Assembly: GCA_021776515.1 (NCBI GenBank)
Contig: JAJFFS010000008.1
Span: forward strand, 1 to 64,000
Reading direction: 5' to 3'
DNA: 64,000 nucleotides
Origin: Robiginitomaculum sp.
GTDB taxonomy: Bacteria; Pseudomonadota; Alphaproteobacteria; Caulobacterales; Maricaulaceae
The notes beneath the pieces were generated by a model. It saw nothing but the letters and a program-made list of their open reading frames with translations. It searched no databases and was not told where the DNA came from. Made by a program: the position numbers and the translations under genes. This document shows positions 35,432 to 44,870 of this stretch, piece after piece; within the stretch, counting starts at the first letter, position 1; each line of letters opens with the position of its first letter.

Positions 35432-36754
35432 TCAAAGTATCGAAAACAAAACAATGGCGAGGACGGTGCCAATGGCCGGAACAATAACCGTCAAGGCACC
35501 AACGACACCGTAGGCATCCTTATGGGTTTCGCCGCAAATGGCGCGGATGGTGGTCACCACATAACCATTATGGGGCAAGCTATCCAGCCCGCCAGAGGCA
35601 ATGGCCACCACCCGGTGCAAGGCCTCCGGGTCCACCGGTTGGGGGGCATCGGCTCCCACATAATGCGGGGCCAGCAGAGGCAGGGCGATGGTTTGTCCGC
35701 CCGAGGCCGAACCCGTGAGGCCACAAATGATGGTAATGGCCAGCGCCGCCGCAATCAGCGGCGAGCCGGGCATGGCCGTTACCGCATCCAGCGCTATTTG
35801 AAAGGCCGGTGCGCCCTTGGCCACCGAGCCAAATCCGACGACAGCACAGGTGTTGGCAATAGCGATAACGGCACCGGTTGCCCCCAGGGCAACGGCACCA
35901 CCAAAATCGGTAAAGCGCCTGAAGTTAAAGGCCGTGGCCACAGCAATACCGGCAGCAAGGGCAATGACAAGCGCAAACGATTCATAGGCATCATGGAAAA
36001 CTTTGGTAGAAACCAACACCGCAAGCAATGGTAACAGGGACAGAAGCGGATGTGGCATTGTGCCCGGACCTCTGGGTTCCGGGTCATTTGCCCGGCCCGT
36101 AAAGCTTTCTCCATTGGCAATGGCCTTTTGCATCATCCGGGACAGCCAGTAATAACCAGCAAGAGCCATAAAAATAGCGACGATGAGGCTGACTTGCCAA
36201 CCGGCATAAGGCGTGGTGCCAAGGTAGGAAATGGGGATCCAGTTTTGTATCTCAGGCGAGCCAGCCGAGGTCATGGTGAAGGTGACCGAACCAAAGGCGA
36301 TGGTTCCCGGTAAAAACCGGCGCGGTAAATTGGCTTCACGAAAAAGCCCCACCGCCATGGGATAAACCGAAAACGCCACAATAAAAACGCTAACCCCGCC
36401 ATAGGTGAGAATTGCACAGGCTGCGACCACCGCCAGCACCGCGTGCCTGACCCCCAGTTTGTCAACGATCCAGTGGGCAACAGAATGGGCGGCGCCACTA
36501 TCTTCCATCACCTTGCCAAAGATGGCCCCCAGCAGGAACATCAAAAACCAGTCACGGAAAAACCCGGTAAAGCCGGTCATGTAACTGACGGCAAAGGAGG
36601 CGTCCGTTGAGCCGCTTTGTGGCAAAAGCGCCAGCCCCGAAGTTAGGGCAATCAGGATCGCGCAAAGCGGCGCGGCGACAAGAATGCTCATACCGCGCAT
36701 GGCCAGATAAACCAAAAGTGCCAGGGCCAAAGCCAGCCCGATAATGCTCACCAT
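35432..36754 (-). CDS. GntP family permease
   Basis: 440 residues with about 12 membrane segments, consistent with the gluconate:proton symporter family (PF02447). Visible features include FLLGAIFGKVMEDSG near the N-terminus and, later, GLTGSASGGQTIALPLL and ASGGLDSLPHNGYVVTTI. Substrates of the family include gluconate, D-serine and other hydroxy acids; I cannot assign one. It is divergent from the alpha/beta hydrolase gene, which might act on a related compound. Confidence 0.87.
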   Translation of the reverse strand: MVSIIGLALALALLVYLAMRGMSILVAAPLCAILIALTSGLALLPQSGSTDASFAVSYMTGFTGFFRDWFLMFLLGAIFGKVMEDSGAAHSVAHWIVDKLGVRHAVLAVVAACAILTYGGVSVFIVAFSVYPMAVGLFREANLPRRFLPGTIAFGSVTFTMTSAGSPEIQNWIPISYLGTTPYAGWQVSLIVAIFMALAGYYWLSRMMQKAIANGESFTGRANDPEPRGPGTMPHPLLSLLPLLAVLVSTKVFHDAYESFALVIALAAGIAVATAFNFRRFTDFGGAVALGATGAVIAIANTCAVVGFGSVAKGAPAFQIALDAVTAMPGSPLIAAALAITIICGLTGSASGGQTIALPLLAPHYVGADAPQPVDPEALHRVVAIASGGLDSLPHNGYVVTTIRAICGETHKDAYGVVGALTVIVPAIGTVLAIVLFSIL

Positions 36755-36860
36755 TTACGTTTCCCGCCATTCTAACCAAACCGGGGGTCAGAATGTGTCT
36801 TGACGCCCTGCCGCGCAACCCCAATGGTAAGTCATACACCTATAAACAGGAAAATATGCC

Positions 36861-37736
36861 GTGACTGAAAATATTGAATACTCATCTGCCGACGGTCTGA
36901 AACTGTTTGCCAAATCCTATGGTCCAGTGGATGCGCCGCTGAGCGTTTTATGTATGCACGGTTTGACCCGCAACCATCAGGACTTTGAACCCATGATAGC
37001 GGCGCTTGGCGATCAATACCGCTTTATCGCCGTTGATGTGCGGGGCCGTGGGCGCTCGGCTTATGACCCCGACCCTACGCATTATACGCCGCAGGTCTAT
37101 ATCAAGGACATGGAGATATTGCTTGACCACCTTGGCTTAAAACGGGTTGCGCTTGTCGGTACGTCCATGGGCGGATTGATGGCGATGTTGATGATGAAGG
37201 CCATGCCTGCGCGGATTTGCGGCGTTGTCCTGAATGATATTGGCCCTTCGGTGGACAAGGCTGGCCTGAAACGGATTGCCGGTTATGTCGGCAAAAGCGG
37301 ACCGATTGAGAACTGGGCAGAGGCGGCAGATAGACTACAGAATATGCAAGGGCCATTTTTCCCCGCTTTGGATGCGGATGACTGGATGGCCTTTGCCCGG
37401 CGGACCTTTCGTGAACGGGATGATGGTCAGGTGGTGCTTGATTATGACCCGGCCATTGCCGCATCCTTTGGTAAGGGCAAGATCAGCCTTTGGCTACGGT
37501 TGCTTATGTGGCAGCTATTCAAATCCATGTATGCGTCTCCGCTGCTCGTCATACGCGGGCAAATTTCGGATCTTTTCGCCGAAAAAACCATGAGCACCAT
37601 GGTGCGCCGCCACCCTGATGCTCGCGCTGTCACCGTACCAGAAGTGGGCCACGCCCCCATTCTTGATGAACCCGAAGCCGTTGCTGCCATCGCCGAATTT
37701 CTGGCGTATTGTGAACAGGACCGGCAGGCCAGCTAA
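36861..37736 (+). CDS. Alpha/beta hydrolase
   Basis: 291 residues from GTG 36861. CMHGLTRNHQDF forms the oxyanion region and LVGTSMGGLMAML is the nucleophile elbow with Ser. A candidate acid lies in the GQISDLF loop, and VGHAPIL supplies the His. No signal peptide. The substrate is not readable from sequence. The divergent GntP permease is 106 bases away and shares the upstream region. Confidence 0.85.
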   Translation: MTENIEYSSADGLKLFAKSYGPVDAPLSVLCMHGLTRNHQDFEPMIAALGDQYRFIAVDVRGRGRSAYDPDPTHYTPQVYIKDMEILLDHLGLKRVALVGTSMGGLMAMLMMKAMPARICGVVLNDIGPSVDKAGLKRIAGYVGKSGPIENWAEAADRLQNMQGPFFPALDADDWMAFARRTFRERDDGQVVLDYDPAIAASFGKGKISLWLRLLMWQLFKSMYASPLLVIRGQISDLFAEKTMSTMVRRHPDARAVTVPEVGHAPILDEPEAVAAIAEFLAYCEQDRQAS

Positions 37737-37803
37737 CTTTTTCTCTGACAAAACGGCACCTCTGCTTTAGCGTGTAGTCTATACGAGCCCGGGAGACACA
37801 TAA

Positions 37804-38235
37804 ATGCAATTGATGGCGGCAAGCGCGGATGACCTGCAGGTGGTATCAGCTTTGGTTCAGGATGGCGTTGCCCGCATTCGTGACCTGCAACGCGACGTGG
37901 CGGCACGGCGTTTTACCCTGGGGCTCAACCGGTTTCGCTGGGAAATGGTAAGCGAGGGCAAACAACCATCCCGCGTGCGCACAGGTTTGATGATTGAAGG
38001 GGTGAGCGCTGTGCGCACACAACAATTAAGCCGCGCCAACCCAGATGCCGTAATTGATGTTTTATCGCTAAGTTTTACGCCGGACGAGAAAAACCCTCCC
38101 GCAGGGGTTTTGTGTATTGTATTGGCTGGCGGTGGCCAGATAGAACTGAACGTCGAGTGCATTGATGTGACCCTTGCCGATGTCAGCAAAACATGGCGAA
38201 CCCGCCATCAGCCGGATCATGGACACGATGGCTGA
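37804..38235 (+). CDS. DUF2948 family protein
   Basis: 143 residues from ATG 37804, after GGGAG. It matches DUF2948, a family of unknown function nearly confined to alphaproteobacteria ([31 protein letters not shown]). In many relatives it precedes hisD and a UPF0262 gene; here hisD is absent and UPF0262 follows with an overlap. The C-terminal part ([20 protein letters not shown]) is the conserved end. Confidence 0.85.
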   Translation: MQLMAASADDLQVVSALVQDGVARIRDLQRDVAARRFTLGLNRFRWEMVSEGKQPSRVRTGLMIEGVSAVRTQQLSRANPDAVIDVLSLSFTPDEKNPPAGVLCIVLAGGGQIELNVECIDVTLADVSKTWRTRHQPDHGHDG

Positions 38236-38710
38236 GGATAGTAAAAAAGACAGCATTGCCAAACTGGACCTGGACGAGCGATCGCTTTCGGCGCTTTCGG
38301 CGGATTCAGAGCATGAACGCCGGGTGGCTATTTTTGACTTGCTTGAGGAAAACACCTTTCGGCCCACAGGGGCACCGGATGGCCCCTATGCGGTAAATTT
38401 ATCAATTGTGGATCGCAAGCTGGTGTTTGACATTTCGGTTGTGAATGGCGCACCGGTGCGGCGCTTGATTTTATCGCTGACGCCGTTTCGGCGAATTGTG
38501 CGGGATTATTTTATGATTTGCGAAAGATATTATGAAGCCATTCGTACGGCGGCCCCGGCGCAGATTGAGGCCATCGATATGGGGCGGCGGGGTATCCATA
38601 ATGAAGGCTCTGAATTGCTGGAAGAACGATTAAAGGACAAGGTGGACATGGATTTTGATACTGCACGACGTTTATTCACACTGATCAGCGCCTTGCATGT
38701 GAGGAATTGA
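38219..38710 (+). CDS. UPF0262 family protein
   Basis: 163 residues from ATG 38219; ATG 38228 is equally possible and the track's 38174 is too far upstream. It matches UPF0262, a conserved alphaproteobacterial family: [32 protein letters not shown], and the C-terminal [16 protein letters not shown] with the helix that ends the family. The function is unknown. It overlaps the DUF2948 gene and lies 4 bases before the phosphatase-like gene, the usual order in this class. Confidence 0.88.
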   Translation: MDTMAEDSKKDSIAKLDLDERSLSALSADSEHERRVAIFDLLEENTFRPTGAPDGPYAVNLSIVDRKLVFDISVVNGAPVRRLILSLTPFRRIVRDYFMICERYYEAIRTAAPAQIEAIDMGRRGIHNEGSELLEERLKDKVDMDFDTARRLFTLISALHVRN

Positions 38711-38714
38711 ATTA

Positions 38715-39146
38715 ATGACAAAACCAAAATCCGTACTGTTTTCCTGCACGATGAATTCCATTCGCTCGCCCATGGCAGCCGCGCTGTTACGGCGACGTTA
38801 TGGCAAGGCCGTAAAGGCCGATTCCTGCGGCGTTTATGAAGGTTATCTAGACCCGTTTATGGTGCAGGTTATGGAAGAATGGGGAGTTGATCTGGCAGAA
38901 CATGAACCTAAAAGTTTCTCAGACCTGGACCCATCCGCATTTGATCGCGTTATCGTGCTAACCCGCGATGCCGAAGAAAATGCCAAAGAATTTCTGAAAG
39001 ACAGTGAGATTACGCCAGAGTATTGGGAAACTCCCAACCCTACCGATGAAATGTTCGGACCACGGGATTTGCGCATACAGGCCTATCGGGATTGCCGGAA
39101 CTTTCTTGACAGCCAGATCGCTGCACAATTCGGTCCCAAACCTTAA
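38715..39146 (+). CDS. Low-molecular-weight phosphatase family protein
   Basis: 143 residues. The P-loop CX5R is present as FSCTMNSIRSPMA (Cys near 11), as in low-molecular-weight protein tyrosine phosphatases and arsenate reductases, and a candidate general acid lies in NPTDEMF. It is part of the conserved DUF2948/UPF0262/phosphatase block. Whether the substrate is phosphotyrosine, arsenate or something else cannot be told. The infA and maf genes that often follow in this class are not present here. Confidence 0.83.
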   Translation: MTKPKSVLFSCTMNSIRSPMAAALLRRRYGKAVKADSCGVYEGYLDPFMVQVMEEWGVDLAEHEPKSFSDLDPSAFDRVIVLTRDAEENAKEFLKDSEITPEYWETPNPTDEMFGPRDLRIQAYRDCRNFLDSQIAAQFGPKP

Positions 39147-39186
39147 AACAACATTCTCTAAAAAGAACCCTCTAAAAAAGTACTCT

Positions 39187-40590
39187 CTAAAAAAGCACTC
39201 TGGGATTCATGATATTATCGGGATCAAGAGCTGTTTTGACGGCACGCATCAATTGCATTTCCACATCGCTTTTTTGGGTGAGCAGTTCTGGTTTTTTCAA
39301 AATACCGATGCCGTGCTCTGCCGATACAGAACCGCCAAGGGCGGATACGCGATCATAGACCGCCTGGGTAAGGCGTGCGCCTTGTCGGGTAAACTCATCG
39401 GGGTCCATGCCCGGGGGCTGCAGGATATTAAAATGCACATTGCCATCGCCCACATGACCAAAGGCAAACACGCGACAGTTTGGGACGATGCGTATGGCCT
39501 CGCCCGAGGCTTCATCAATGAAACGCGCAAGGGAAGAAACCGGCACAGATATATCGTGCTTTAGGGCCGCGCCCTCATTTTTTTGCGCCGCAGACAGCGA
39601 TTCGCGCAGGCGTAAAAATGCCTCTGCCTGCGTATGAGACTGGGCGATGACGGCATCCTCGACAAGGCCTTGTTCCATCGCCTCGCTCAGCACGGCTTCC
39701 ACCAGACCATCGGCTTGTGTTTGGTCAAAAAACCCAAACTCTACAAAGATCTGCCATGGTGAAGGTTTTGCCAATGGTGCCTGATTTCCGGGCACGTTTT
39801 TAACCGTATAGTCCACGCCAATTTGCGGGATCAGTTCAAATTTTGAAAGGGCATTTCCGGTTTTTGCGCGCATCAGCGCCAGCAGTAGAATGGCATCCTT
39901 AACACTGGTCAGGCCGCACCATGCGCTTTTACGGATGGGCGGTTCCGGAAACAGTTTTAGCACCGCGGCTGTAATAATGCCCAATGTTCCCTCTGCACCA
40001 ATGAACAAGTGTTTGAGGTCATAGCCGGTATTGTCTTTGCGCAGACCGTTAAGCGCACTCCAGACATCGCCCGTTGCTGTCACCACTTCCAGCCCCAAAG
40101 TGAGATCGCGGGTATTGCCATAGCGCAGTACCTCCATCCCTCCGGCATTGGTTGAAAGCACCCCGCCAATTGTTGCCGTGCCTTCACTGGCCAGAGATAG
40201 CGGGAAAAGCAGCCCCGCTTCACGCGCCGCCGCTCGGGCTTCTGCCAGTGTGACCCCGGCCTCCAGCGTCAGGGTGGCATTTTCGACATCCAGTGTATGA
40301 ATACGGCTCAGGCATTTGGTGGAGAGCAGCAATTCACCTTGGGGTATTTGCCCGCCGACAAGGCCAGTATTGCCGCCTTGCGGTGTTATTTTAATGCTAT
40401 GACGGGCGCAAAAGCTGACCAGTTCAGAGGTTTTTTTTGTACTGTCTGGCAGTGCCAATAGCGGGGTTTGGCCCTGCCAGCGATCGCGCCATTCATGCAA
40501 ATATGGCAAAAGCTCATCTGCATCCTCTTTCCAGCCTTTTGAGCCAAGAATGGATTTTATGTCAGCAAGATGCTCATCATTGATGCTCAT
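39187..40590 (-). CDS. FAD-linked 2-hydroxyacid dehydrogenase (GlcD/D2HGDH-like)
   Basis: 467 residues. The FAD-binding PCMH domain has PQGGNTGLVGGQ and GTIGGVLSTNAGGMEVLRYGN, with LFIGAEGTLGII after it. The C-terminal FAD-linked oxidase domain has the metal/substrate motif FGHVGDGNVHFNIL and ends with SAEHGIG...DPDNIMNP. This matches the D-2-hydroxyglutarate/D-lactate/glycolate dehydrogenase group; the exact substrate is open. The start overlaps the tsaC stop by four bases, so the two are an operon. Confidence 0.92.
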   Translation of the reverse strand: MSINDEHLADIKSILGSKGWKEDADELLPYLHEWRDRWQGQTPLLALPDSTKKTSELVSFCARHSIKITPQGGNTGLVGGQIPQGELLLSTKCLSRIHTLDVENATLTLEAGVTLAEARAAAREAGLLFPLSLASEGTATIGGVLSTNAGGMEVLRYGNTRDLTLGLEVVTATGDVWSALNGLRKDNTGYDLKHLFIGAEGTLGIITAAVLKLFPEPPIRKSAWCGLTSVKDAILLLALMRAKTGNALSKFELIPQIGVDYTVKNVPGNQAPLAKPSPWQIFVEFGFFDQTQADGLVEAVLSEAMEQGLVEDAVIAQSHTQAEAFLRLRESLSAAQKNEGAALKHDISVPVSSLARFIDEASGEAIRIVPNCRVFAFGHVGDGNVHFNILQPPGMDPDEFTRQGARLTQAVYDRVSALGGSVSAEHGIGILKKPELLTQKSDVEMQLMRAVKTALDPDNIMNPRVLF

Positions 40591-41213
40591 GGCGTTTCTG
40601 TCTTACCTTGAAAGGGGGGCAGAGCATCCATTATTTCGCGTTGCGTAATGTTCCCTTCGCGCAAAACATGAACCTCGCCATGACTAAGGTTCACCAGTGT
40701 CGATGACACGCCCTTCTGGCAAGGGCCATCTTCAAGATATAGCGCCGCACCGGCCATAATTTCAGAGGCAATATCTTCGGCACGTGTTGGCGCGGGCGCA
40801 CCGGCAATATTGGCACTGGGGGCCGCCAGCGCACCATTAAAGTGCGCGATCAGGCTTTGCGTTTTTTCATGGGCAGGTACGCGCAGACCAATGGTGCCTA
40901 CCGCGCCTGTCACTGCCGGGCACAGTAGCGCATCGGCACGTTTAGGCACAATCAGGGTCAGTGCGCCCGGCCAAAACCGTGCGGCAAGGGCGCGGGCGCG
41001 GTCATCAAAAACACCGTATCGTTCAGCCATAGCACTATCGGCCACCAACAGGCTAAACGGCTGATCCGCCGGGCGCTGCTTCAAGGCATAAAGACGCTGC
41101 ACGGCTTTGGTGTTATGGGCATCTGCCGCCAGCCCATAGACCGTGTCTGTGGGGACAATAACCAGCGCACCATCGCGCAAGGCGCTACAAGCTTCATTTA
41201 CGTGTTTATTCAT
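40587..41213 (-). CDS. tsaC: L-threonylcarbamoyladenylate synthase
   Basis: Makes threonylcarbamoyl-AMP for the t6A modification of ANN-decoding tRNAs. 208 residues, the YrdC/Sua5 fold without the long C-terminal domain: GALVIVPTDTVYGLAADA, KQRPADQPFSLLV, FWPGALTLIVP and GAPAPTRAEDIASEI. The partner tsaB is in this window at about 52.8 kb; tsaD and tsaE are not seen. It is the first gene of the operon with the FAD-linked dehydrogenase. Confidence 0.93.
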   Translation of the reverse strand: MNKHVNEACSALRDGALVIVPTDTVYGLAADAHNTKAVQRLYALKQRPADQPFSLLVADSAMAERYGVFDDRARALAARFWPGALTLIVPKRADALLCPAVTGAVGTIGLRVPAHEKTQSLIAHFNGALAAPSANIAGAPAPTRAEDIASEIMAGAALYLEDGPCQKGVSSTLVNLSHGEVHVLREGNITQREIMDALPPFQGKTETP

Positions 41214-41244
41214 GTGTGCATTAGAGCGCTTTGGCTTCTATGTC

Positions 41245-42465
41245 TCAAGAGGCGGCGCGGCGTTTGGCCTTCACCCGGAACTGAACCTGCACTATTTTTG
41301 AAACCGTACCGGCACCGGGGTCAGCATTGGTTCCAATGCCAAAGGCCAGCCTGTCAAGCGAGGCAACGCCCTGTGCGAAGGCTTCATCGCCATTAATATC
41401 AAGGCCAAAAACAAGGAAAAGCGGCAGGCGCAAACCCCGCAATGTTAAATGCCCCACCATAATATATTCGCCATCTTCATTTTTGCGAACGCTTTGGCTC
41501 TGAAACACCGCCTCGCTGGCGCTGGCAATATCAAACCAGTCTGCTTCGGGCAGGCTTTTATCATAACTGACATCGCCGGTCTGCGCCGACCCCAGATCAA
41601 CGTGGACGGTGATATTGGCCGATGCCAGATCGTCCGGGTCAAATAATATATCGGCATTCCAGCGGGTGAAATTGCCCTCAACCGTGCGGCCTGAATGGGT
41701 GAAGGCGAAAGCTAGCTTGCTGTTTGCCGGGTCCACAATCCAATTGCCCTGTGTGTTTGCCTGCGCACCTAATCTATTGGCCGGGATAGCCTTTTCGGGT
41801 AAATTACCCAGCAAAGCCATGGTCACAAAAAGCAAAGCCGTGCCACCAAACACCAACAATGCGCCGCGTGGTTTACGCACGGGTGGCGTGCTTTCCCCCA
41901 TGGCCGGGATCATACGGGTCATCTCATTATCTTTGTTGATAAACTGGTGTTTTAGCGCTGCGCCTACATGCAAGAGCAACAGGCCAATGGTGCCAAAGGC
42001 CAGTAATTCATGAACCTCGTGCAACCCGCCAGCAATCCCTTTTTTATGCTCCGCGCCCATCTGCGCCAGAAACCAGATATGCGGCCAGTTTATCTGTGTT
42101 AAAAACATGGTTGGAATGTTTTTTGGTGACGCCGAAACCATCATCCAGCCGGATAAAGGGATAGCAATAATCAGCCCGTAAAACACAATGTGCGTGCCCT
42201 GTGCCGCCAGCCTTTCCCAGGCTTTCATCGTGTCCGGCAAGGGGGGTGGCGGGTTCATAAACCGCCACCCCAGCCGCGCCAGTGACAAAAACAGCACCAT
42301 CAGGCCAAAGCTTTTATGCAGCTGATAAACACTAATTTGTATCGCCTTTGGTGCATCCTCCATCCACAGCCCCACAGGCACCAGACCAAGAATGAAAATG
42401 GCGATCAACCAGTGCAGTATAATGGCGACACGGTTATAACGTGCCGTAGTGAGGGCCGGGCCCAT
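41245..42465 (-). CDS. Cytochrome b561-YceI fusion protein
   Basis: 406 residues in two parts. Residues 1-175 are a cytochrome b561 (PF01292) with four helices and His pairs (IILHWLIAIFILG, QLHKSFGLMVLFL, THIVFYGLIIAIPLSG, VHELLAFGTIGLLLLHVG). After a linker and one more membrane helix (LLVFGGTALLFVTMALLG), residues 235-400 are a YceI lipid-binding domain (WIVDPANSKLAFAFTHSGRTVEG). This would tether an isoprenoid-binding lipocalin-like domain to a membrane di-heme electron carrier. It lies 2 bases after the stand-alone YceI gene, so they act together, possibly in quinone or isoprenoid redox chemistry. Confidence 0.9.
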   Translation of the reverse strand: MGPALTTARYNRVAIILHWLIAIFILGLVPVGLWMEDAPKAIQISVYQLHKSFGLMVLFLSLARLGWRFMNPPPPLPDTMKAWERLAAQGTHIVFYGLIIAIPLSGWMMVSASPKNIPTMFLTQINWPHIWFLAQMGAEHKKGIAGGLHEVHELLAFGTIGLLLLHVGAALKHQFINKDNEMTRMIPAMGESTPPVRKPRGALLVFGGTALLFVTMALLGNLPEKAIPANRLGAQANTQGNWIVDPANSKLAFAFTHSGRTVEGNFTRWNADILFDPDDLASANITVHVDLGSAQTGDVSYDKSLPEADWFDIASASEAVFQSQSVRKNEDGEYIMVGHLTLRGLRLPLFLVFGLDINGDEAFAQGVASLDRLAFGIGTNADPGAGTVSKIVQVQFRVKAKRRAAS

Positions 42466-42467
42466 GC

Positions 42468-43130
42468 TTATGGAGCTTTACCAAATTCGGCTTCAATGAA
42501 GAACTCTATTTCATCACCAATAAAAGGCACATAAGCGACCAGCCCCCAATTGGAACGCTTCAGTTTGCCATGGCCGGAAAACCCGACCGCCGGCCTACCG
42601 GCCATGGGATGTTTGGCATAGGCACCGTTCAGGGTTACGTGCATGCTTACCGGATGAGTTTTACCCAACATGGTAAAGTCTCCGGTAATGACGCCCGTAT
42701 TATCGCCCGTGCGTTCAATGCCTGTCGCCTTATAGGTGATTTTAGAAAATTCACCGGCATTAAACCATTGCTCGCCATTGGCCAGTTCACCATCAAAATC
42801 TGTTTTTTCCGGATTTGGATAATCCGTGCGAATGGATGTCGGGTCGATGGTGACCGCCAGTGTGCTTTGTTCAGGCTTGCCCGCATCCAGATTTAGATCA
42901 ACATCAAAGCTGGTGAAGCGGGCGGTATAATTGGACAGGCCAAAATGGCTAATCTTCCATGTCAGGCTGGCATGGCTCATATCAATATTATACGCGCCGG
43001 ATGGGATGTCGGCCAGCGACACGACGGCTGCGGCAGTTTGTGCCTTTGCCGCCTGCTCATGGGCCTCGTGGGTCTGGGCAGTGCCCGCAACAAAAAGGGC
43101 GACACTGGTGGTCAGGATAAATTTGTTCAT
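42468..43130 (-). CDS. YceI family protein, periplasmic
   Basis: 220 residues with a signal peptide (FILTTSVALFVAGTAQT). The YceI domain starts at about 43 (GAYNIDMSHASLTWKISHFG) and continues through FSKITYKATGIE and GDFTMLGKTHPVSMHVTLNG to the C-terminal GLVAYVPFIGDEIEF. The family binds isoprenoid chains such as polyprenols or ubiquinone precursors. It is paired with the b561-YceI fusion immediately downstream. Confidence 0.92.
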   Translation of the reverse strand: MNKFILTTSVALFVAGTAQTHEAHEQAAKAQTAAAVVSLADIPSGAYNIDMSHASLTWKISHFGLSNYTARFTSFDVDLNLDAGKPEQSTLAVTIDPTSIRTDYPNPEKTDFDGELANGEQWFNAGEFSKITYKATGIERTGDNTGVITGDFTMLGKTHPVSMHVTLNGAYAKHPMAGRPAVGFSGHGKLKRSNWGLVAYVPFIGDEIEFFIEAEFGKAP

Positions 43131-43220
43131 TTTATAACTCCTGTTCGCAAGCTACTACATGCTTTGTGATTAGAGAATACGTTTGTCTTCACAATCAATT
43201 GAGTTTGAAAAACAATCTCC

Positions 43221-43258
43221 AAAAAAGAGGGCTGACGCATATAGCGCCAGCCCTTTTT
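43221..43258. terminator. Bidirectional intrinsic terminator after hisS
   Basis: GGGCTGACGC/GCGCCAGCCC is a 10-bp stem with one mismatch and an ATATA loop. It has TTTTT on the plus side and a run of six T on the minus side. On the minus strand it lies about 135 bases past the hisS stop, and it precedes the YceI gene. The rest of this 260-base gap shows nothing else I can name. Confidence 0.75.
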
Positions 43259-43391
43259 AAGGTCGGTCGATGAGGGACGTTTCCTCCCCGAAAACGCCAA
43301 ACGAAACGCCAAGCGCTTCGTCTAACCGCATCCTTGAGGAGTAGGCAGGCGGAGTCAAGCTCGCACAATGATTTGGTAATCATTTCAACGT

Positions 43392-44870
43392 CTAGTTGAG
43401 TGCTTGTTCAACCATTTCAATCAGGGATTCTTTAGGCCCGGTGGTTTGCGCCGGGCGGCCTTCGCGCCATTCTTTATTGTCTTTGATGTCTCCGGACATT
43501 TGCTGACCCAGCACCAGGTTTTTGACCGTAACCTGACCGGCAAGGCGTTCATCTTCGCCAACGATAACCACTGCCGGGGCATTGCGTTTGTCGGCATATT
43601 TCATTTGCGCCTTCATGCCGCTGCCGCCCATGTAAACCTCGGCGCGAATATTGGCGGCGCGCAGCGCGGTTGCCATGGCAAAATAGCGGGCCATCTGGTC
43701 TGCTTCCAATGCCAGAATAACTACCGGGCCAATTTCGGTTGTTCCCAGACGTCCAAGGCTGTGCAAGGCAGCGGCAAAGCGCGAAACGCCAAAGGAAAAC
43801 CCGGTTGCAGGTACGGGCTGGCCGCGAAACCGGGCGATGAGATCATCATAACGCCCGCCGCCACCGGCGGAGCCAAAGCGTGTTGGCTGGCCTTTTTCAT
43901 TGACTGTTTCAATGCGCAAATCGGCCTCAAACACTGGCCCGGTATAATAACCAAGGCCGCGCACAATGGAGGGGTCAATGATGGCCCGGCCATCATCATA
44001 ACCGCAGGCTTGCAACAGCGCGGCAATGGCCCGCAACTCATCCAGGCCTTCCGCGCCCTTTTCGGAAACGCCCATAAGCGGCTCCAATGCTGATAATGTG
44101 GCGTCCAGATCATCAGCGCCTGCCTCGGTATAGGCCAGCACGGTGGTAATGCCTTGGGCACTAAGTCCGGCGCCTTTGGTAAAATCGCCCGAGGCATCCT
44201 TGCGGCCATCGCCCAATAGCCGGGCAACAGCCTCTGGCCCCAAACGGTCCAGCTTGTCGATGGCGCGTAACGTGCGCAAGCGTTGCAAGGCACCCTCATC
44301 GGTGTCCGGCACGCCAATATTGCCCAAAATGGCATCCAGCAATTTACGGTTATTGACGCGGATTACATATTCGCTGCGTGCCAGCCCGGCGGCATCCATA
44401 ACATCGGCGGCCAGCATGATCATTTCGGCATCTGCCGCCGCGCCCGGTGCGCCAATAGTATCGGCGTCAATTTGAATAAATTCACGAAACCGCCCGGGCC
44501 CGGGTTTTTCATTGCGCCAGACCGGCCCCACGGCAAACCGCCGCAAGGGCTTGGGCAGCGGGTCATAGTTTTCGGCGACAAAACGCGCCAAAGGTGCGGT
44601 CAGGTCATAGCGCAAGGCCATCCATTGATCGTCGTCATCGGTAAAAGCAAAAACACCTTCATTGGGCCGGTCATCATCGGGCAGAAATTTACCCAAACAA
44701 TCAGCATATTCCAGAGCCGAAGTGCTTAGCGGCTCAAAGCCGTGGCTGGCGTAAACATCCGCTGCCGCCGCAATCAGCGCATTTTCAGCACTGGCCAGCG
44801 CACCAAAACGATCTTCAAAACCTTTGGGGCGTCTGGCCTTGGGGCGAAAGGATTTGGTCTTTTTGCTCAT
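43392..44870 (-). CDS. hisS: Histidyl-tRNA synthetase
   Basis: Class II aminoacyl-tRNA synthetase for histidine. 492 residues, at the longer end of the family. Motif 2 is visible around FAVGPVWRNEKPGPGRFREFIQ, with the preceding MALRYDLTAPLARF. The histidine-binding loop follows as GLGYYTGPVFEA, and motif 3 as GFSFGVSRFAAAL. The C-terminal anticodon domain has ALRAANIRAEVYMGGSGMKAQMKYADK. The start overlaps the pgi stop by four bases (ATGA), giving a pgi-hisS operon. Confidence 0.95.
   Translation of the reverse strand: MSKKTKSFRPKARRPKGFEDRFGALASAENALIAAAADVYASHGFEPLSTSALEYADCLGKFLPDDDRPNEGVFAFTDDDDQWMALRYDLTAPLARFVAENYDPLPKPLRRFAVGPVWRNEKPGPGRFREFIQIDADTIGAPGAAADAEMIMLAADVMDAAGLARSEYVIRVNNRKLLDAILGNIGVPDTDEGALQRLRTLRAIDKLDRLGPEAVARLLGDGRKDASGDFTKGAGLSAQGITTVLAYTEAGADDLDATLSALEPLMGVSEKGAEGLDELRAIAALLQACGYDDGRAIIDPSIVRGLGYYTGPVFEADLRIETVNEKGQPTRFGSAGGGGRYDDLIARFRGQPVPATGFSFGVSRFAAALHSLGRLGTTEIGPVVILALEADQMARYFAMATALRAANIRAEVYMGGSGMKAQMKYADKRNAPAVVIVGEDERLAGQVTVKNLVLGQQMSGDIKDNKEWREGRPAQTTGPKESLIEMVEQALN

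Noticed and set aside
35384-36034. 216-residue plus-strand ORF after tRNA-Ser
   Set aside because: Antisense shadow of the GntP permease; low complexity with many Gly, Asn and Arg.
43404-44093. 229-residue plus-strand ORF
   Set aside because: Antisense shadow of hisS, which has all class II synthetase motifs.
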